Notes: generated from the letters alone by a model not told the origin. A stretch of DNA of 64,000 bases from Blastomonas aquatica (GCF_014639875.1 NZ_BMGD01000003.1:682001-746000), one strand, 5' to 3'; shown: positions 43,183 to 53,614, counted from the stretch's first letter. Program-made: numbers and translations.

Positions 43183-44373
43183 ATGTTCAAGACCCTTGAT
43201 GATCTGATTTCCGACCGTCATGGGTTGGCGGGCAAGCCGGTTCTGGTCCGCGAAGATCTGAACGTGCCCATCCACGAAGGCCAGGTATCCGACGATACCC
43301 GGCTTCGTTCGGCGATGCCGACACTTGCCGAACTCGCCGATCATGGCGCCAAGGTGCTGGTGCTGGCGCATTTCGGCCGCCCCAACGGCAAGGTCGATCC
43401 GGAATTCACGCTGCGGCCGATCGCCGAAGCGCTGGGCGAAGTGATGGGACGGCATGTCGGCTTTCTGGCGTCGCCCGACCGGCATGCGATCGATGTGCTC
43501 GAACCGGGTAGCATCACGGTGCTGGAAAACAGCCGTTACTATCCCGGCGAGGAAAAGAACGACCCGGTGCTGACCAAGCAGATAGCAAGTCTGGGCGACT
43601 TCTACGTCAACGATGCCTTTTCCGCTGCGCATCGCGCGCACGTGACCACCGAAGGTCTGGCGCATCTGCTGCCGGCGTTTGCGGGCCGCGCGATGGAAGC
43701 AGAGCTCAAGGCGCTCGAGGCGGCCCTAGGCAAGCCCGAGCATCCGGTCGCGGCTGTCGTCGGTGGCGCTAAGGTATCGACCAAGCTTGATGTCCTGACG
43801 CACCTGGTCGGCAAGGTCGATCATCTGATCATCGGTGGCGGCATGGCCAATACCTTTCTGGCCGCGCGCGGCGTCGATGTTGGTAAGTCGCTGTGCGAGC
43901 ATGATCTGGCTGACACCGCCAACGCCATCCTTGATGCTGCCGACAAGGCCAATTGCATTGTGCATCTTCCTTACGATGTCGTGGTGGCGAAGGAATTCGG
44001 CGCAAACGTTCCGTGCCACACTGCCAACGTCCACGAGGTCGCAGCCGACGAGATGATTCTTGATATTGGTGCGTCGGCGGTCGAGGCGCTGTCCGATGTG
44101 CTCAAGACCTGTCGCACTTTGGTCTGGAACGGCCCGCTCGGTGCGTTCGAATATCCTCCGTTCGACACTGCCACGGTCGCGCTGGCGCGCACGGCGGCTG
44201 CATTGACGCGCGAAGGAACGCTGGTGTCGGTCGCAGGTGGCGGGGATACCGTGGCTGCGCTCAATCATGCTGGCGTTGCAGATGATTTCTCTTTTGTTTC
44301 AACTGCGGGCGGCGCTTTCCTGGAATGGATGGAAGGCAAGGTCCTGCCCGGCGTCAAAGCGCTCGAGGCCTGA
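43183..44373 (+). CDS. pgk: Phosphoglycerate kinase
   Basis: 396 aa, transfers phosphate between 1,3-bisphosphoglycerate and ADP. The N-terminal signature is [12 protein letters not shown] (Glu where many have Val or Ala), followed by [25 protein letters not shown], and the C-terminal ATP site [13 protein letters not shown] and [13 protein letters not shown] take ATG 43183 (MFKTLDDL); the same frame is open back into gap but without similarity. Only a weak ribosome binding site is visible. Confidence 0.97.
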   Translation: MFKTLDDLISDRHGLAGKPVLVREDLNVPIHEGQVSDDTRLRSAMPTLAELADHGAKVLVLAHFGRPNGKVDPEFTLRPIAEALGEVMGRHVGFLASPDRHAIDVLEPGSITVLENSRYYPGEEKNDPVLTKQIASLGDFYVNDAFSAAHRAHVTTEGLAHLLPAFAGRAMEAELKALEAALGKPEHPVAAVVGGAKVSTKLDVLTHLVGKVDHLIIGGGMANTFLAARGVDVGKSLCEHDLADTANAILDAADKANCIVHLPYDVVVAKEFGANVPCHTANVHEVAADEMILDIGASAVEALSDVLKTCRTLVWNGPLGAFEYPPFDTATVALARTAAALTREGTLVSVAGGGDTVAALNHAGVADDFSFVSTAGGAFLEWMEGKVLPGVKALEA

Positions 44374-44424
44374 CACGCATCCAGTTTCAACCATAAGCCT
44401 GGCACAGACCTCAAGGGAACTCAC

Positions 44425-45324
44425 ATGACCGACACCGCAACCTTCGACAAGATGTTCGCCCAGATCGAGACCGGCGCAGGCTTCATCGCTGCGCTCGACC
44501 AAAGCGGTGGTTCGACCCCTAAGGCGCTCAAGGGCTACGGCATCGAGGACGCTGCATGGGGCAGCGAAGAGGAAATGTTCGCGCTGATCCATGGCATGCG
44601 CAGTCGCATCGTGACCTCTCCTTGCTTCAACGGCGACAAGGTAATCGGTGCGATCCTGTTCGAGCGCACCATGGATGGCGAAGCGGGAGGCAAGAGCGTA
44701 CCTGCATTGCTGTGGGAACGCGGCGTGGTGCCGTTCCTCAAGGTCGACAAGGGCCTTGAAGACGAAGCCGACGGCGTGCAGATGATGAAGCCGATCGGTG
44801 GCTTGGGAGACCTGCTCGACCGCGCCAAGGCCAAGGGCGTGTTCGGCACCAAGATGCGTTCGGTGATTTCCTCCGCCTCGCAAACGGGCATCGCCGCGAT
44901 CGTCCAGCAGCAGTTTGCAGTGGCAGGCGAAATCCTCGACCACGGCCTAATCCCGATCATCGAGCCCGAAGTGAATATCAAGAGCGAGACGCGCGGCCAG
45001 TGCGATGAAATTCTGCTCGCGGAGACGATGAAGGCGCTGGGCGCGCTGCCCGAGGGCCGTCGCGTGATGCTCAAGCTGTCGTTGCCCGCCAAGGCCGGTC
45101 GGTTCGCCGATCTGGTCGCGCACCCTGCGGTCATCCGCGTGGTTGCATTGTCGGGTGGCTTCAGCCGCACCGATGCCTGCGTCGAACTGGCCAAGAACCC
45201 GGGCGTCATCGCCAGCTTCTCGCGCGCTCTGCTCAACGATCTCAAGCACCAGATGAGCGACGAAGAGTTCGACGCCTCATTGGGCGGCGCGATCGATGAA
45301 ATTCACAAGGCGTCGATCGCTTGA
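44425..45324 (+). CDS. Class I fructose-bisphosphate aldolase
   Basis: 299 aa, Schiff-base aldolase of the short bacterial class I type. Visible: FIAALDQSGGSTPKAL, the lysine-containing strands VVPFLKVDKGL and VMLKLSLPAKAG (Schiff-base Lys expected in the latter), IIEPEVNI and SGGFSRTDAC. It is metal-independent, unlike class II FbaA. AAGGGAAC lies a few bases before the ATG. Fourth gene of the tkt-gap-pgk cluster and overlapping thiE by 4 nt. Confidence 0.94.
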   Translation: MTDTATFDKMFAQIETGAGFIAALDQSGGSTPKALKGYGIEDAAWGSEEEMFALIHGMRSRIVTSPCFNGDKVIGAILFERTMDGEAGGKSVPALLWERGVVPFLKVDKGLEDEADGVQMMKPIGGLGDLLDRAKAKGVFGTKMRSVISSASQTGIAAIVQQQFAVAGEILDHGLIPIIEPEVNIKSETRGQCDEILLAETMKALGALPEGRRVMLKLSLPAKAGRFADLVAHPAVIRVVALSGGFSRTDACVELAKNPGVIASFSRALLNDLKHQMSDEEFDASLGGAIDEIHKASIA

Positions 45325-45962
45325 CCGGCTGCGAGCTTTACCTGATCTCCCCGCTCGATGTCGGCGGGGATTTTCCTGACCGGCTGCGCTCGGCGCTGGA
45401 GGCAGGCCCGGTGGCGGCGTTCCAGTTCCGCGTGAAGGATATCGACCAGCACGAGGCGGCAAGGCTTGCCGCGCCGCTGCTCGAAATCTGCCGCGAGCAT
45501 GATTGCGCGTTCATCGTCAACGATGACGTCGCGCTCGCCAAAAGGCTGGGCGCGGACGGCGTGCATCTAGGGCAGGGGGATGGCGACCCGCGCGAGGCGC
45601 GCGAGGAACTGGGCAAGGATGCGCAGATCGGCGTGACCTGCCACAACAGCCGCCATCTGGCGCTGGAAGCAGGCGAGATGGGCGCGGATTATGTCGCGTT
45701 CGGCGCCTTCTTCCCAAGCAGCACCAAGGACGCCAAGATCACGGCCGAGCCGGAGATTCTGGAATGGTGGTCATCGATGATGGAGCCGCCCTGCGTTGCC
45801 ATCGGCGGTATCACACTGGATAACGCTGCGCAGATCATTGCGACAGGTACGGATTTTATCGCTGTGTCGGGCGGGGTGTGGAACCACCCCGAGGGGCCGG
45901 CTTTAGCCGTGCGAAAGTTCTTTGCGCTTCTGGGCAAGGACACCGGCACTGACATCGGCTGA
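45321..45962 (+). CDS. thiE: Thiamine-phosphate synthase
   Basis: 213-aa TIM barrel joining the pyrimidine and thiazole halves of thiamine phosphate. Conserved: FQFRVKD (variant of QxRxK), FIVNDDVALAKRLGADGVHLGQGD, IGVTCHN, ADYVAFGAFFPSSTK and VAIGGITLDN. Start is TTG at 45321 within the aldolase stop (TTGA), the same arrangement as amgK. Its place after transketolase genes fits: transketolase needs thiamine diphosphate. No TPP riboswitch precedes it. Confidence 0.93.
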   Translation: MTGCELYLISPLDVGGDFPDRLRSALEAGPVAAFQFRVKDIDQHEAARLAAPLLEICREHDCAFIVNDDVALAKRLGADGVHLGQGDGDPREAREELGKDAQIGVTCHNSRHLALEAGEMGADYVAFGAFFPSSTKDAKITAEPEILEWWSSMMEPPCVAIGGITLDNAAQIIATGTDFIAVSGGVWNHPEGPALAVRKFFALLGKDTGTDIG

Positions 45963-46145
45963 TCCATCCAGACGGCTGAGGTAGCTGACGAAGTCGGCCT
46001 CGAATTCCTCAACCCCCGGCAATGCCTCGCCGCGCCCGGAATGGTCCGCATCGACCTGGTTGCGAGACTTGCCGAAAATGCCCGCTGCGGGGGTTTTAAT
46101 GCTGAACAAGGGCATATTGATGTAATCCGGTTTCGGGCGCTTCAT
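45903..46145 (-). CDS. Small hypothetical protein, overlapping thiE 3' end
   Basis: 80 aa, family not recognised. Codon use on this strand looks coding (strong G/C at third positions across 46145-45963). Residues: basic start MKRPKPDYINMP, then LFSIKTPAAGIFGKSRNQ and an acidic stretch GVEEFEADFVSYLSRLDG. Its last 60 nt overlap thiE on the opposite strand. No good ribosome binding site. Plausible but unproven. Confidence 0.45.
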   Translation of the reverse strand: MKRPKPDYINMPLFSIKTPAAGIFGKSRNQVDADHSGRGEALPGVEEFEADFVSYLSRLDGSADVSAGVLAQKRKELSHG

Positions 46146-46368
46146 AGCAGCTTTTGCCGATGGTTATCATTTACTGAATATGTGGCCTGCAAGATAGTAA
46201 GAAACAGCCATTGTGGGGGCAACGCGGGTGTGGCTTTGCGCCGTCGGCGCTAGGCGATAGCCGGGCACCGAACAAGATACCCCATCTCTCCAAACCCCTT
46301 GCCATCGCGCGCCCTTGCCCCTAGAGCGCCTGTCCATTCCCTGAAATCTAATGGAAACGAGCCCTCGC
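46146..46368. other. Intergenic region before efp
   Basis: 223 bases without a gene. The left part is AT-richer (46150-46210) and should hold the efp promoter; no convincing -35/-10 pair. A short GCGCCG/CGGCGC palindrome lies near 46240. Confidence 0.5.
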
Positions 46369-46932
46369 ATGAAGATCAGCGGTGTCGATATTCGCCCCGG
46401 CAATATTCTGGAACATGAAGGTGGCATCTGGAAGGTCGGCAAGATCCAGCATACTCAGCCCGGCAAGGGCGGTGCCTTCATGCAGGTCGAGATGAAGAAC
46501 CTCGAAGATGGCCGCAAGACCAACATCCGCTATCGTAGCCAGGATACGGTCGAGAAGGTTCGTCTGGACACCAAGGACTTCCAGTTCCTGTTCGCCGATG
46601 GCGAGTCGTTCGTGTTCATGGACGAAGAAAATTTCGAACAGATCACCATCGCGGCCAAGCTGCTGGGTGATGAAGCCGCCTTCCTGCAGGACGGAATGCA
46701 GGTCACGCTCGAAATGTATGACGAACGCCCGATCTCGGTACAACTGCCCGATCATATCGAAGCCACGATTGTCGAAGCCGACGCCGTGGTGAAGGGGCAG
46801 ACCGCCTCTTCCAGCTACAAGCCAGCCATCCTCGACAATGGCGTACGCGTCATGGTTCCGCCGCATATCAGCAGCGGTACGCGGATCGTCGTTGATGTCT
46901 ATGCCAAGGAATATGTCCGCAAGGCGGATTGA
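46369..46932 (+). CDS. efp: Translation elongation factor P
   Basis: 187 aa. Binds ribosomes stalled at polyproline and restores peptide-bond formation. KOW-like N-domain with the tip loop [17 protein letters not shown]; the modified residue would be Lys33, as in lysylated EF-P types, not Arg as in Pseudomonas. Two OB domains follow, with ...[27 protein letters not shown] near the end. ATG 46369 ([10 protein letters not shown]) chosen by family; an ATG six codons upstream is in frame. No modification enzyme genes nearby. The RND adaptor in this window carries six consecutive prolines, a typical EF-P client. Confidence 0.96.
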   Translation: MKISGVDIRPGNILEHEGGIWKVGKIQHTQPGKGGAFMQVEMKNLEDGRKTNIRYRSQDTVEKVRLDTKDFQFLFADGESFVFMDEENFEQITIAAKLLGDEAAFLQDGMQVTLEMYDERPISVQLPDHIEATIVEADAVVKGQTASSSYKPAILDNGVRVMVPPHISSGTRIVVDVYAKEYVRKAD

Positions 46933-46946
46933 TCGGACCCGTTTTC

Positions 46947-47765
46947 ATGCCTGCCATTTCAGCCATTATCCGTGTCATGGAAAGCGCCGCGCGCAAGGCC
47001 GGAGGCCGTCTGCGCCGCGACTTTGGCGAGGTGGAGCACCTTCAGGTCTCGCAAAAGGGCCCTGCGGACTTCGTCTCCAAGGCCGATCAGCGCGCCGAGC
47101 GTATCCTGTATGACGAACTCAGCAAGGCGCGTCCCGGCTGGGGTTTCCTGCTCGAGGAAGGCGGGGAAATTCCGGCCGACCCCGGCAAGCCGCGCTTCGT
47201 AATCGATCCGCTCGATGGCACCAGCAACTTCCTCCATGGCATCCCCCACTTCGCGATTTCGATCGCCGTACAGGAGCCGACACTGGACGGTAAGGGATGG
47301 GGTGAGATCAGCGCATCGCTGATCTATCAGCCGGTGACCGACGAAAGCTATTGGGCGGAAAAGTCGCGCGGCGCATGGCTGCATGATCGGCGTCTGCGGG
47401 TGTCGGGCCGTCGCAGCCTCAACGAGGCGCTGATCGCGACCGGCATTCCGTTCCTGGGACATGGCGACATGGCCGAATGGACCCGTATTTTCGGGGCGAT
47501 CGCGCCTGAGGTTGCCGGCATTCGTCGGTTCGGCGCAGCCTCGCTCGATATGGCGTGGGTTGCCGCCGGCAAGTTCGACGGCTTCTGGGAAAGCGGTCTC
47601 AAGCCCTGGGACGTCGCTGCCGGCATTCTGCTGGTGCGTGAGGCGGGCGGCTTCGTGACCGATTATCGCGGTGGTGCCCAACCGATGGAGCGCCAGCAGG
47701 TGATTGCCGGCAACGACTCGCTGCACTCGCGGCTACACAAGCTTCTGGTTGGCGCGCTGCGCTGA
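46947..47765 (+). CDS. suhB: Inositol-1-monophosphatase, SuhB type
   Basis: 272 aa Mg-dependent phosphatase. Motifs: DFVSKADQRAERIL, EEGGEI with the metal Glu, DPLDGTSNFLHG, and KPWDVAAGILLVREAGG. Its place directly after efp (14 nt gap) is the usual alphaproteobacterial arrangement and supports SuhB rather than CysQ. ATG 46947 (MPAISAIIRVMESAARKAGG) is preferred over a TTG overlapping the efp stop. Paralogous to the phosphatase at 22665. Confidence 0.92.
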   Translation: MPAISAIIRVMESAARKAGGRLRRDFGEVEHLQVSQKGPADFVSKADQRAERILYDELSKARPGWGFLLEEGGEIPADPGKPRFVIDPLDGTSNFLHGIPHFAISIAVQEPTLDGKGWGEISASLIYQPVTDESYWAEKSRGAWLHDRRLRVSGRRSLNEALIATGIPFLGHGDMAEWTRIFGAIAPEVAGIRRFGAASLDMAWVAAGKFDGFWESGLKPWDVAAGILLVREAGGFVTDYRGGAQPMERQQVIAGNDSLHSRLHKLLVGALR

Positions 47766-47792
47766 ACCTTTGACTGATCGAGGTCCGCGCGA

Positions 47793-48275
47793 TCATTCGG
47801 TAATGTATCGCCGATATTGCCGCATCTGATTGAGCCAGACGTCGAGGTTCTCATCGAACATCGCCTGCGGAAGGCCGCCCTTGTCGGTATCGACATTGAT
47901 CACCAGCACCGGACCGCTCTGCTCGTCGCGATAGACGCGGACAAATCGCCTGGTACGGTTCCATTCGTTCAGCTCTTCAAGGCTGAAGCCCTTCCGGTCG
48001 TTGAACCCGAAATAGAATTGCACCGTCTTGCAGTCGGCCAGGTGCTCGTTAAAGGTCATCAGCGCGATCAGGAACGGCATGTTGTCATACGCGCTCTTGA
48101 TTTAGCGATTGCCGCCTGCCAGCTGCTTTGACTCGCTAGGCAGGCCCCGCGCGGTCAGGATGGCTATGATCGTATCAGGATTGGTAGCGGACACAGTTTG
48201 TGCCGATGCCGACGGCGCGGCAGACACGGTCAGCGCTGCTGCCGTAGCCAAAACAACTGCTTTTGCGCCTAGCAT
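47793..48275 (-). pseudogene. YbjN-domain secreted protein interrupted by an in-frame stop
   Basis: An open frame of 161 codons except for one TAA at codon 58 (48104-48102). Before the stop: signal peptide MLGAKAVVLATAAALTVSAAPSASA then TVSATNPDTIIAILTARGLP. After it, in the same frame, IKSAYDNMPFLIALMTFNEHL and the YbjN-like core FYFGFNDRKGFSLEELNEWNRTRRFVRVY ending in MRQYRRYITE. Continuous frame and domain across the stop point to a single nonsense change (TAC or TAT to TAA). The downstream half could start at ATG 48080 as a 95-aa fragment but would lack the signal peptide. Confidence 0.8.
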
Positions 48276-48493
48276 TATCCCGATTCCCGGTTGCCACGTC
48301 TATAATGATGAGTGGTCTGACCAGCGTGTGAGTATGCCTTCGCAGATTGTGCCCAAAGAGACGGATTTGCGCAACAATTTGCTGTTTTTCGTGGGTTGTG
48401 CATCGCTGCAAAAAAGGGGGGTCATGCTGCTTGCGATAGCAGCCTTGCTGGCTTAAAGACCGCGCAAGCAACACGCACAAGCGGGATACGCAC
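48276..48493. other. Divergent region, YbjN-type pseudogene / nuo operon
   Basis: 218 bases. Holds a TATAAT at 48301-48306 on the plus strand without a convincing -35, and a hairpin GCTGCT (48426-48431) / AGCAGC (48438-48443) in the likely nuoA leader. The nuo promoter should be here; position not certain. Confidence 0.5.
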
Positions 48494-48859
48494 ATGGCCG
48501 AATATCTGCCAATTTTGCTGTTCCTGGCGGTCGCTCTGCTCTTGTCGGTGGCATTTGTTTTCCTGCCGATCGGGGTATCGCGGCTTACCGGAGCGCACAA
48601 ACCCACCGTCGCCAAGCTGAGCGAATATGAATGCGGTTTCCCCGCCTTCGAGGACTCGCGCAGCCAGTTCGACGTTCGCTTCTATCTGGTCGCTATCCTG
48701 TTCATCATCTTCGATCTCGAAGCTGCGTTCCTGTTCCCTTGGGCAGTGACGGTGCTTGATCTGGGTTGGGAAGCCTGGGGCGCTATGATGGTATTTCTGA
48801 CCATCCTCACCGTGGGCTTTGTTTACGAATGGAAAATGGGAGCACTCGATTGGGAGTAG
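48494..48859 (+). CDS. nuoA: NADH-quinone oxidoreductase subunit A
   Basis: 121-aa membrane subunit of Complex I with three transmembrane helices. Conserved: [43 protein letters not shown], the loop with the quinone-site-proximal Cys and the acidic helix. First gene of the nuo operon; nuoB starts ten bases before its stop. Confidence 0.97.
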   Translation: MAEYLPILLFLAVALLLSVAFVFLPIGVSRLTGAHKPTVAKLSEYECGFPAFEDSRSQFDVRFYLVAILFIIFDLEAAFLFPWAVTVLDLGWEAWGAMMVFLTILTVGFVYEWKMGALDWE

Positions 48860-49422
48860 TTTCGCAAGCCGCCGGGCCGCAAGCTGGAACTGCAGGGGCA
48901 CTCGTCCCCGGCACCGGTACGTTGCCTGACGTAGGTTTCCTTAACGACATCAATTCCGAGGTCGCCGACAAGGGTTTTCTGGTCACGTCGACCGAAGAGC
49001 TTTTTCAATGGGCGCGGACTGGTTCTTTGTGGTGGATGACTTTCGGCCTGGCCTGTTGCGCCGTGGAAATGATCCACGTCAGCATGCCGCGCTATGACAT
49101 GGAACGCTTCGGTGTCGCGCCGCGCGCGTCGCCGCGGCAGTCGGACGTCATGATCGTCGCTGGGACGCTGTGCAACAAGATGGCCCCGGCACTGCGCCGC
49201 GTGTATGATCAGATGTCCGAGCCGAAATATGTCATTTCGATGGGCAGCTGCGCCAATGGCGGCGGCTATTATCATTACAGCTATTCGGTGGTGCGCGGTT
49301 GCGATCGCATCGTGCCGGTGGACATTTATGTCCCCGGCTGCCCGCCGACCGCCGAAGCTTTGCTTTACGGCGTGATGCAATTGCAGCGCAAGATCCGCCG
49401 GGTGGGCACGATCGAGCGCTGA
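48850..49422 (+). CDS. nuoB: NADH-quinone oxidoreductase subunit B
   Basis: 190 aa peripheral subunit carrying the terminal 4Fe-4S cluster N2 that reduces quinone. Cluster ligands: tandem Cys69-Cys70 in LACCAVEM, Cys134 in MGSCANGG and Cys164 in [10 protein letters not shown]. The start is TTG at 48850 (reads MGVVSQ): GGGAG (48838-48842) lies 7 nt upstream, and conservation begins soon after. The frame extends further upstream but only inside nuoA. Confidence 0.95.
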   Translation: MGVVSQAAGPQAGTAGALVPGTGTLPDVGFLNDINSEVADKGFLVTSTEELFQWARTGSLWWMTFGLACCAVEMIHVSMPRYDMERFGVAPRASPRQSDVMIVAGTLCNKMAPALRRVYDQMSEPKYVISMGSCANGGGYYHYSYSVVRGCDRIVPVDIYVPGCPPTAEALLYGVMQLQRKIRRVGTIER

Positions 49423-49473
49423 GTTACGGGTCAAGAAGGTCTGCTGTGGAGGCTGGCCGCATAAGGGACGCAC

Positions 49474-50229
49474 ATGGGACATTCGGCGCCACGTTATGCC
49501 GTTCTGGAAGGCTTGGGCGAATCTGTCGCCGCGACGCTGGGTAACCGGCTGATCGCGACGCGTTTTGCGCAAGGTGAATATTGCTTCACCGTTCACCGCG
49601 AGGTGATCGCCGAGGCGCTCGACCTGCTGCGCGATCTGCACGAATACCAGCAACTGGTTGAAATCGCTGGCGTAGACTATCCGGACCGCGCCGAACGGTT
49701 CGAGGTGGTCTATTGCCTGCTGAGCCTCACCAAGAACCACCGCATTCGCGTTGCCTGCAGCACGGACGAAGATACGCCGGTGCCGACCGTCACTACGATC
49801 TGGCCAGTTGCCGGTTGGCTCGAGCGCGAAGTCTACGATATGTACGGCGTGATCTTCGCGGGAAACCCCGATTTGCGCCGGATTCTGACGGATTACGGTT
49901 TTCGTGGCCACCCCTTCCGCAAGGACTTCCCGCTCACCGGGTATAGCGAAATGCGTTATTCCGAAGAGCAGGGCAGGGTCATCTATGAACCAGTGAAATT
50001 GGCGCAGGATTTCCGCAATTTCGACTTTACCTCACCTTGGGAAGGCGCGGACTACGTGCTGCCGGGTGACGAAAAGTCGCTGGGCGGCCCGCCACAGGTG
50101 GACAAACCGAAAACCACCGAAAAGCAATCGGATACCGGTGCCGGCAAGGAAGCCAACAAAGAGGCGGTCAAGACCAGCCCCGAGGCTTCCGCCCAGAAGT
50201 CTGCCGACAAGAAGGATGACAAGGCATGA
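49474..50229 (+). CDS. nuoC: NADH-quinone oxidoreductase subunit C
   Basis: 251-aa peripheral-arm subunit (30-kDa type). Core ends around residue 200 with the conserved [13 protein letters not shown] and FTSPWEG. The last ~45 residues (from [10 protein letters not shown]) are a Lys/Glu/Ala-rich, probably disordered tail; such tails vary among sphingomonads. AAGGGA lies 6 nt before the ATG. Overlaps nuoD by 4 nt. Confidence 0.95.
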   Translation: MGHSAPRYAVLEGLGESVAATLGNRLIATRFAQGEYCFTVHREVIAEALDLLRDLHEYQQLVEIAGVDYPDRAERFEVVYCLLSLTKNHRIRVACSTDEDTPVPTVTTIWPVAGWLEREVYDMYGVIFAGNPDLRRILTDYGFRGHPFRKDFPLTGYSEMRYSEEQGRVIYEPVKLAQDFRNFDFTSPWEGADYVLPGDEKSLGGPPQVDKPKTTEKQSDTGAGKEANKEAVKTSPEASAQKSADKKDDKA

Positions 50230-51467
50230 CCGCCGAGGCTCTCTCCAACGATCTGGACTCTGGGTTGATCGAGCAGGATTCGACCGCCGGCGATCTTGCA
50301 ATCCAGAACTACACAATCAACTTTGGTCCCCAGCATCCTGCTGCGCACGGTGTGCTGCGGATGGTGATGGAACTCGACGGTGAGATCATCGAGCGGATCG
50401 ATTGCCATGTCGGCCTGCTGCACCGCGGCACTGAAAAGCTGATCGAGTACAAGACCTATCTGCAGGCTCTGCCTTATTTTGACAGGCTCGACTACTGCTC
50501 GCCGCTGGCGATGGAATACAGCTATGTGCTCGCCATTGAAAAGTTGCTGAACCTCGAAGTTCCGCTGCGTGCGCAGTATCTGCGGGTGATGATGGCCGAG
50601 CTGACGCGCATCAAGAACCACATGCTCAACCTGGGTGCGCACGTTATGGACGTCGGGGCGATGACCCCCAATCTGTGGCTGTTCGAGCTGCGCGAAGACT
50701 GCATGAACTTCTATGAGGCGGTGTCCGGCGCGCGGATGCACGCCGCGTGGTTCCGCCCTGGCGGGGTTCATGAGGATGTTCCGCTCAAGGTGCTCGCCGA
50801 GATTGGTGATTGGGTCGATACGCGGCTGCCACAACTGTTCGAGGATGCGATCAGCCTGGTCGCCGATAACCGCATCTTCAAGCAGCGCAACGTCGATATC
50901 GCGGTTGTTTCGAAGGACGATGCCGTGCGCTGGGGCTTTTCGGGTCCGATGATCCGGGGCAGTGGCATAGCCTGGGACCTGCGGAAATCGCAGCCGTACG
51001 ATGTCTACGACCGGATGGAGTTCGACGTTCCCGTCGGCACCCGTGGCGATTGCTATGACCGCTTCATGGTGCGCGTCGAGGAAGTCCGCCAGTCCGCGCG
51101 GATCATCAAACAGTGCCTGCGTGAGATGCCCGAAGGCCCGATCGCATCATTGGATCGCAAGGTCGTGCCGCCCAAGCGCGGTGAGATGAAGCAATCGATG
51201 GAAGCTTTGATCCACCACTTCAAGCTTTACACCGAGGGTTTCCACGTGCCTGCAGGCGAAGTTTATGTCGCCACCGAAAGCCCCAAGGGCGAGTTTGGCG
51301 TTTATCTGGTCGCAGACGGCACAAATAAACCCTATCGCTGCAAGATTCGTCCGACCGCCTTTTCGCATCTCCAGGCAATGGATTTCATGTGCAAGGGCCA
51401 CATGCTCTCCGATGCGACAGCTGTTCTGGGTGCAATCGACGTGGTGTTCGGGGAGTGCGACCGGTGA
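50226..51467 (+). CDS. nuoD: NADH-quinone oxidoreductase subunit D
   Basis: 413 aa, 49-kDa-type subunit that forms the quinone site with NuoB. Seen: [21 protein letters not shown] (with quinone-site His), [31 protein letters not shown] and the end [13 protein letters not shown]. It lacks the hydrogenase nickel cysteines, as expected. The next small gene begins at a GTG overlapping its stop. Confidence 0.97.
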   Translation: MTAEALSNDLDSGLIEQDSTAGDLAIQNYTINFGPQHPAAHGVLRMVMELDGEIIERIDCHVGLLHRGTEKLIEYKTYLQALPYFDRLDYCSPLAMEYSYVLAIEKLLNLEVPLRAQYLRVMMAELTRIKNHMLNLGAHVMDVGAMTPNLWLFELREDCMNFYEAVSGARMHAAWFRPGGVHEDVPLKVLAEIGDWVDTRLPQLFEDAISLVADNRIFKQRNVDIAVVSKDDAVRWGFSGPMIRGSGIAWDLRKSQPYDVYDRMEFDVPVGTRGDCYDRFMVRVEEVRQSARIIKQCLREMPEGPIASLDRKVVPPKRGEMKQSMEALIHHFKLYTEGFHVPAGEVYVATESPKGEFGVYLVADGTNKPYRCKIRPTAFSHLQAMDFMCKGHMLSDATAVLGAIDVVFGECDR

Positions 51468-51643
51468 CGAGACCTTTCTTCCCGATATGGGTGTACTTTG
51501 CGGTGGCCGTGTTTATCGCGCTGAGCGCATTCGGCGTTGCGCAAGTTGCAGAAGGCATGGGAATGCCCTTCGTGCTGGTCGCGACCATTGCCTGGATGAC
51601 TTTCTCCATTTCCCGCCAGCGTAAAGAGCAAAGCAATGGCTGA
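51464..51643 (+). CDS. Small membrane protein inserted between nuoD and nuoE
   Basis: 59 aa from a GTG at 51464 that overlaps the nuoD stop (GTGA). Reads [20 protein letters not shown] then [39 protein letters not shown]: two transmembrane segments and a short basic/polar tail. It overlaps nuoE by 8 nt, so it is coupled on both sides. Not one of the 14 Nuo subunits; no family recognised. Candidate accessory or assembly factor of Complex I, or a passenger gene. Confidence 0.75.
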   Translation: MTRPFFPIWVYFAVAVFIALSAFGVAQVAEGMGMPFVLVATIAWMTFSISRQRKEQSNG

Positions 51644-52304
51644 CGCAGCACACATTCCCGATGAAGCTGAAACCCGCGCCCGCTGGGGTGGTTTTGCGTT
51701 CACCGCTGAAAACCTCGCGAAGGCGCAAACCTATATCGCGCGTTATCCCGAAGGGCGTCAGCGTTCGGCGGTGATGCCGCTGCTCGATCTTGCGCAACGC
51801 CAAGTTGGCGCCGATACGCAGACGCAAGGCTGGCTGCCGGTTCCCGTGATCGAATATGTCGCGGCAATGCTCGATATGCCGTTTATCCGGGCCTATGAGG
51901 TCGCAAGCTTCTATACGATGTACAATCTCGCGCCGGTTGGTCGTTTCCACGTTCAGGTCTGCGGCACAACGCCGTGCCTGCTGCGCGGATCGGACAATGT
52001 TATGGCGGCATGCGCCAACAAGGGACTGGTCAAGGGCAAGACCACGCCCGACGGCCTGTTTACGCTGACCGAGGTCGAGTGCATGGGCAATTGCGCCAAC
52101 GCGCCGATGGTCCAGATCAACGACGATAACTTCGAAGACCTGGATTACGACAGCACGACGCGCATTCTCGAGGCACTGGCGGCGGGGGAGAGCCCCAAGC
52201 CGGGCACTCAGATCCCGGGACGCCACACCAGCGAACCCGAGGGTGGACCGACCACGCTCAAGGCGATGGTCGACGCCAATCATGATTATCGCGGGGAATG
52301 GTGA
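51636..52304 (+). CDS. nuoE: NADH-quinone oxidoreductase subunit E
   Basis: 222 aa, 24-kDa-type subunit of the NADH-input module with a 2Fe-2S cluster bound by Cys109, Cys114, Cys149 and Cys153 (VCGTTPC, VECMGNC). [18 protein letters not shown] and [11 protein letters not shown] are family landmarks. A C-terminal extension of ~40 residues ([19 protein letters not shown]...) is typical of alphaproteobacteria. Confidence 0.96.
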   Translation: MADAAHIPDEAETRARWGGFAFTAENLAKAQTYIARYPEGRQRSAVMPLLDLAQRQVGADTQTQGWLPVPVIEYVAAMLDMPFIRAYEVASFYTMYNLAPVGRFHVQVCGTTPCLLRGSDNVMAACANKGLVKGKTTPDGLFTLTEVECMGNCANAPMVQINDDNFEDLDYDSTTRILEALAAGESPKPGTQIPGRHTSEPEGGPTTLKAMVDANHDYRGEW

Positions 52305-53614
52305 TGAGCTTTGATTTCCTCTCCGACAAGGATCGGATTTTCACCAACGTTTACGGGTTCCAGCCCTGGAACCTGAAATCGGCTGAAGCACGCGGTGACT
52401 GGGACAACACCAAGGACCTGATCGCTTGGGGCCAGGACAAGATCATCGACGAGATGAAGGCGTCGGGGCTTCGCGGCCGTGGCGGCGCGGGCTTCCCGAC
52501 CGGCATGAAGTGGAGCTTCATGCCCAAGGAATCGAAGGACGGCCGTCCCAGCTTCCTGGTTATCAACGCCGATGAATCCGAGCCGGGCAGCTGCAAGGAC
52601 CGCGAAATTCTGCGCCATGATCCGCACAAGCTGATCGAAGGCGCGCTGATCGCAGGGTTCGCGATGCGGGCGCGCGCCGCCTATATCTATGTGCGCGGCG
52701 AATACATCCGCGAGGCGCAGGTGCTTCAGGCGGCAGTCGACGAGGCGTATGAAGCAGGCCTGATCGGCAAGAATGCTGCCAAGTCGGGCTATGACTTCGA
52801 CGTGTTCGTGCATCGCGGCGCAGGCGCATATATCTGCGGCGAAGAAACCGCGATGATCGAGAGCCTTGAGGGCAAGAAGGGCCAGCCGCGGCTTAAGCCT
52901 CCATTCCCTGCTGGCGCAGGTCTGTATGGCTGCCCGACCACGGTCAACAACGTTGAATCCATCGCGGTCGTGCCGACGATCCTGCGGCGCGGCGCGAGCT
53001 GGTTTGCCAGTTTCGGGCGTGAGAACAACAAGGGCACCAAGCTCTTCCAGATCAGTGGCCATGTCGATAAGCCCTGCGTGGTTGAGGAAGCGATGAGCAT
53101 CCCATTCCGCGACCTGATCGAAAAGCACTGTGGCGGCATTCGCGGCGGCTGGGACAATCTGCTCGCGGTGATCCCCGGCGGCTCGTCGGTGCCATTGGTC
53201 CCGGCAGCGCAGATCATGGACGCGCCGATGGACTTTGATGGCCTCAAGGAAGTCGGATCGGGCCTCGGCACCGCTGCGGTGATCGTCATGGACAAGTCGA
53301 CCGACATTGTTCAGGCGATCAGCCGGCTGAGCTACTTCTACAAGCATGAAAGCTGCGGCCAGTGCACGCCGTGCCGCGAAGGCACCGGGTGGATGTGGCG
53401 CGTGATGGAGCGGATGCGCACCGGCGATGCTGATATCAGCGAAATTGATACGCTTTACGAAGTCACCAAGCAGGTCGAAGGCCATACCATCTGCGCGCTG
53501 GGCGATGCCGCAGCGTGGCCGATCCAGGGCCTGATCAAGCACTTCCGCCCTGAAATGGAGCGGCGCATTGTGGAAAAGCAGGGTAACCCCCCGATGATGG
53601 AGGCAGCGGAATGA
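52304..53614 (+). CDS. nuoF: NADH-quinone oxidoreductase subunit F
   Basis: 436 aa, 51-kDa-type subunit that binds NADH and FMN and cluster N3. Seen: [16 protein letters not shown] (NADH loop), [34 protein letters not shown] (FMN), and the cluster ligands [12 protein letters not shown] plus a distant Cys in [15 protein letters not shown] 52304 shares a base with the nuoE stop and has GGGGA 6 nt upstream; the ATG at 52298 has no spacing. Overlaps the next gene by 4 nt. Confidence 0.96.
   Translation: MSFDFLSDKDRIFTNVYGFQPWNLKSAEARGDWDNTKDLIAWGQDKIIDEMKASGLRGRGGAGFPTGMKWSFMPKESKDGRPSFLVINADESEPGSCKDREILRHDPHKLIEGALIAGFAMRARAAYIYVRGEYIREAQVLQAAVDEAYEAGLIGKNAAKSGYDFDVFVHRGAGAYICGEETAMIESLEGKKGQPRLKPPFPAGAGLYGCPTTVNNVESIAVVPTILRRGASWFASFGRENNKGTKLFQISGHVDKPCVVEEAMSIPFRDLIEKHCGGIRGGWDNLLAVIPGGSSVPLVPAAQIMDAPMDFDGLKEVGSGLGTAAVIVMDKSTDIVQAISRLSYFYKHESCGQCTPCREGTGWMWRVMERMRTGDADISEIDTLYEVTKQVEGHTICALGDAAAWPIQGLIKHFRPEMERRIVEKQGNPPMMEAAE

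Noticed and set aside
45321-45962. TPP riboswitch for thiE
   Set aside because: thiE starts inside the aldolase stop codon; there is no leader in which a riboswitch could lie.
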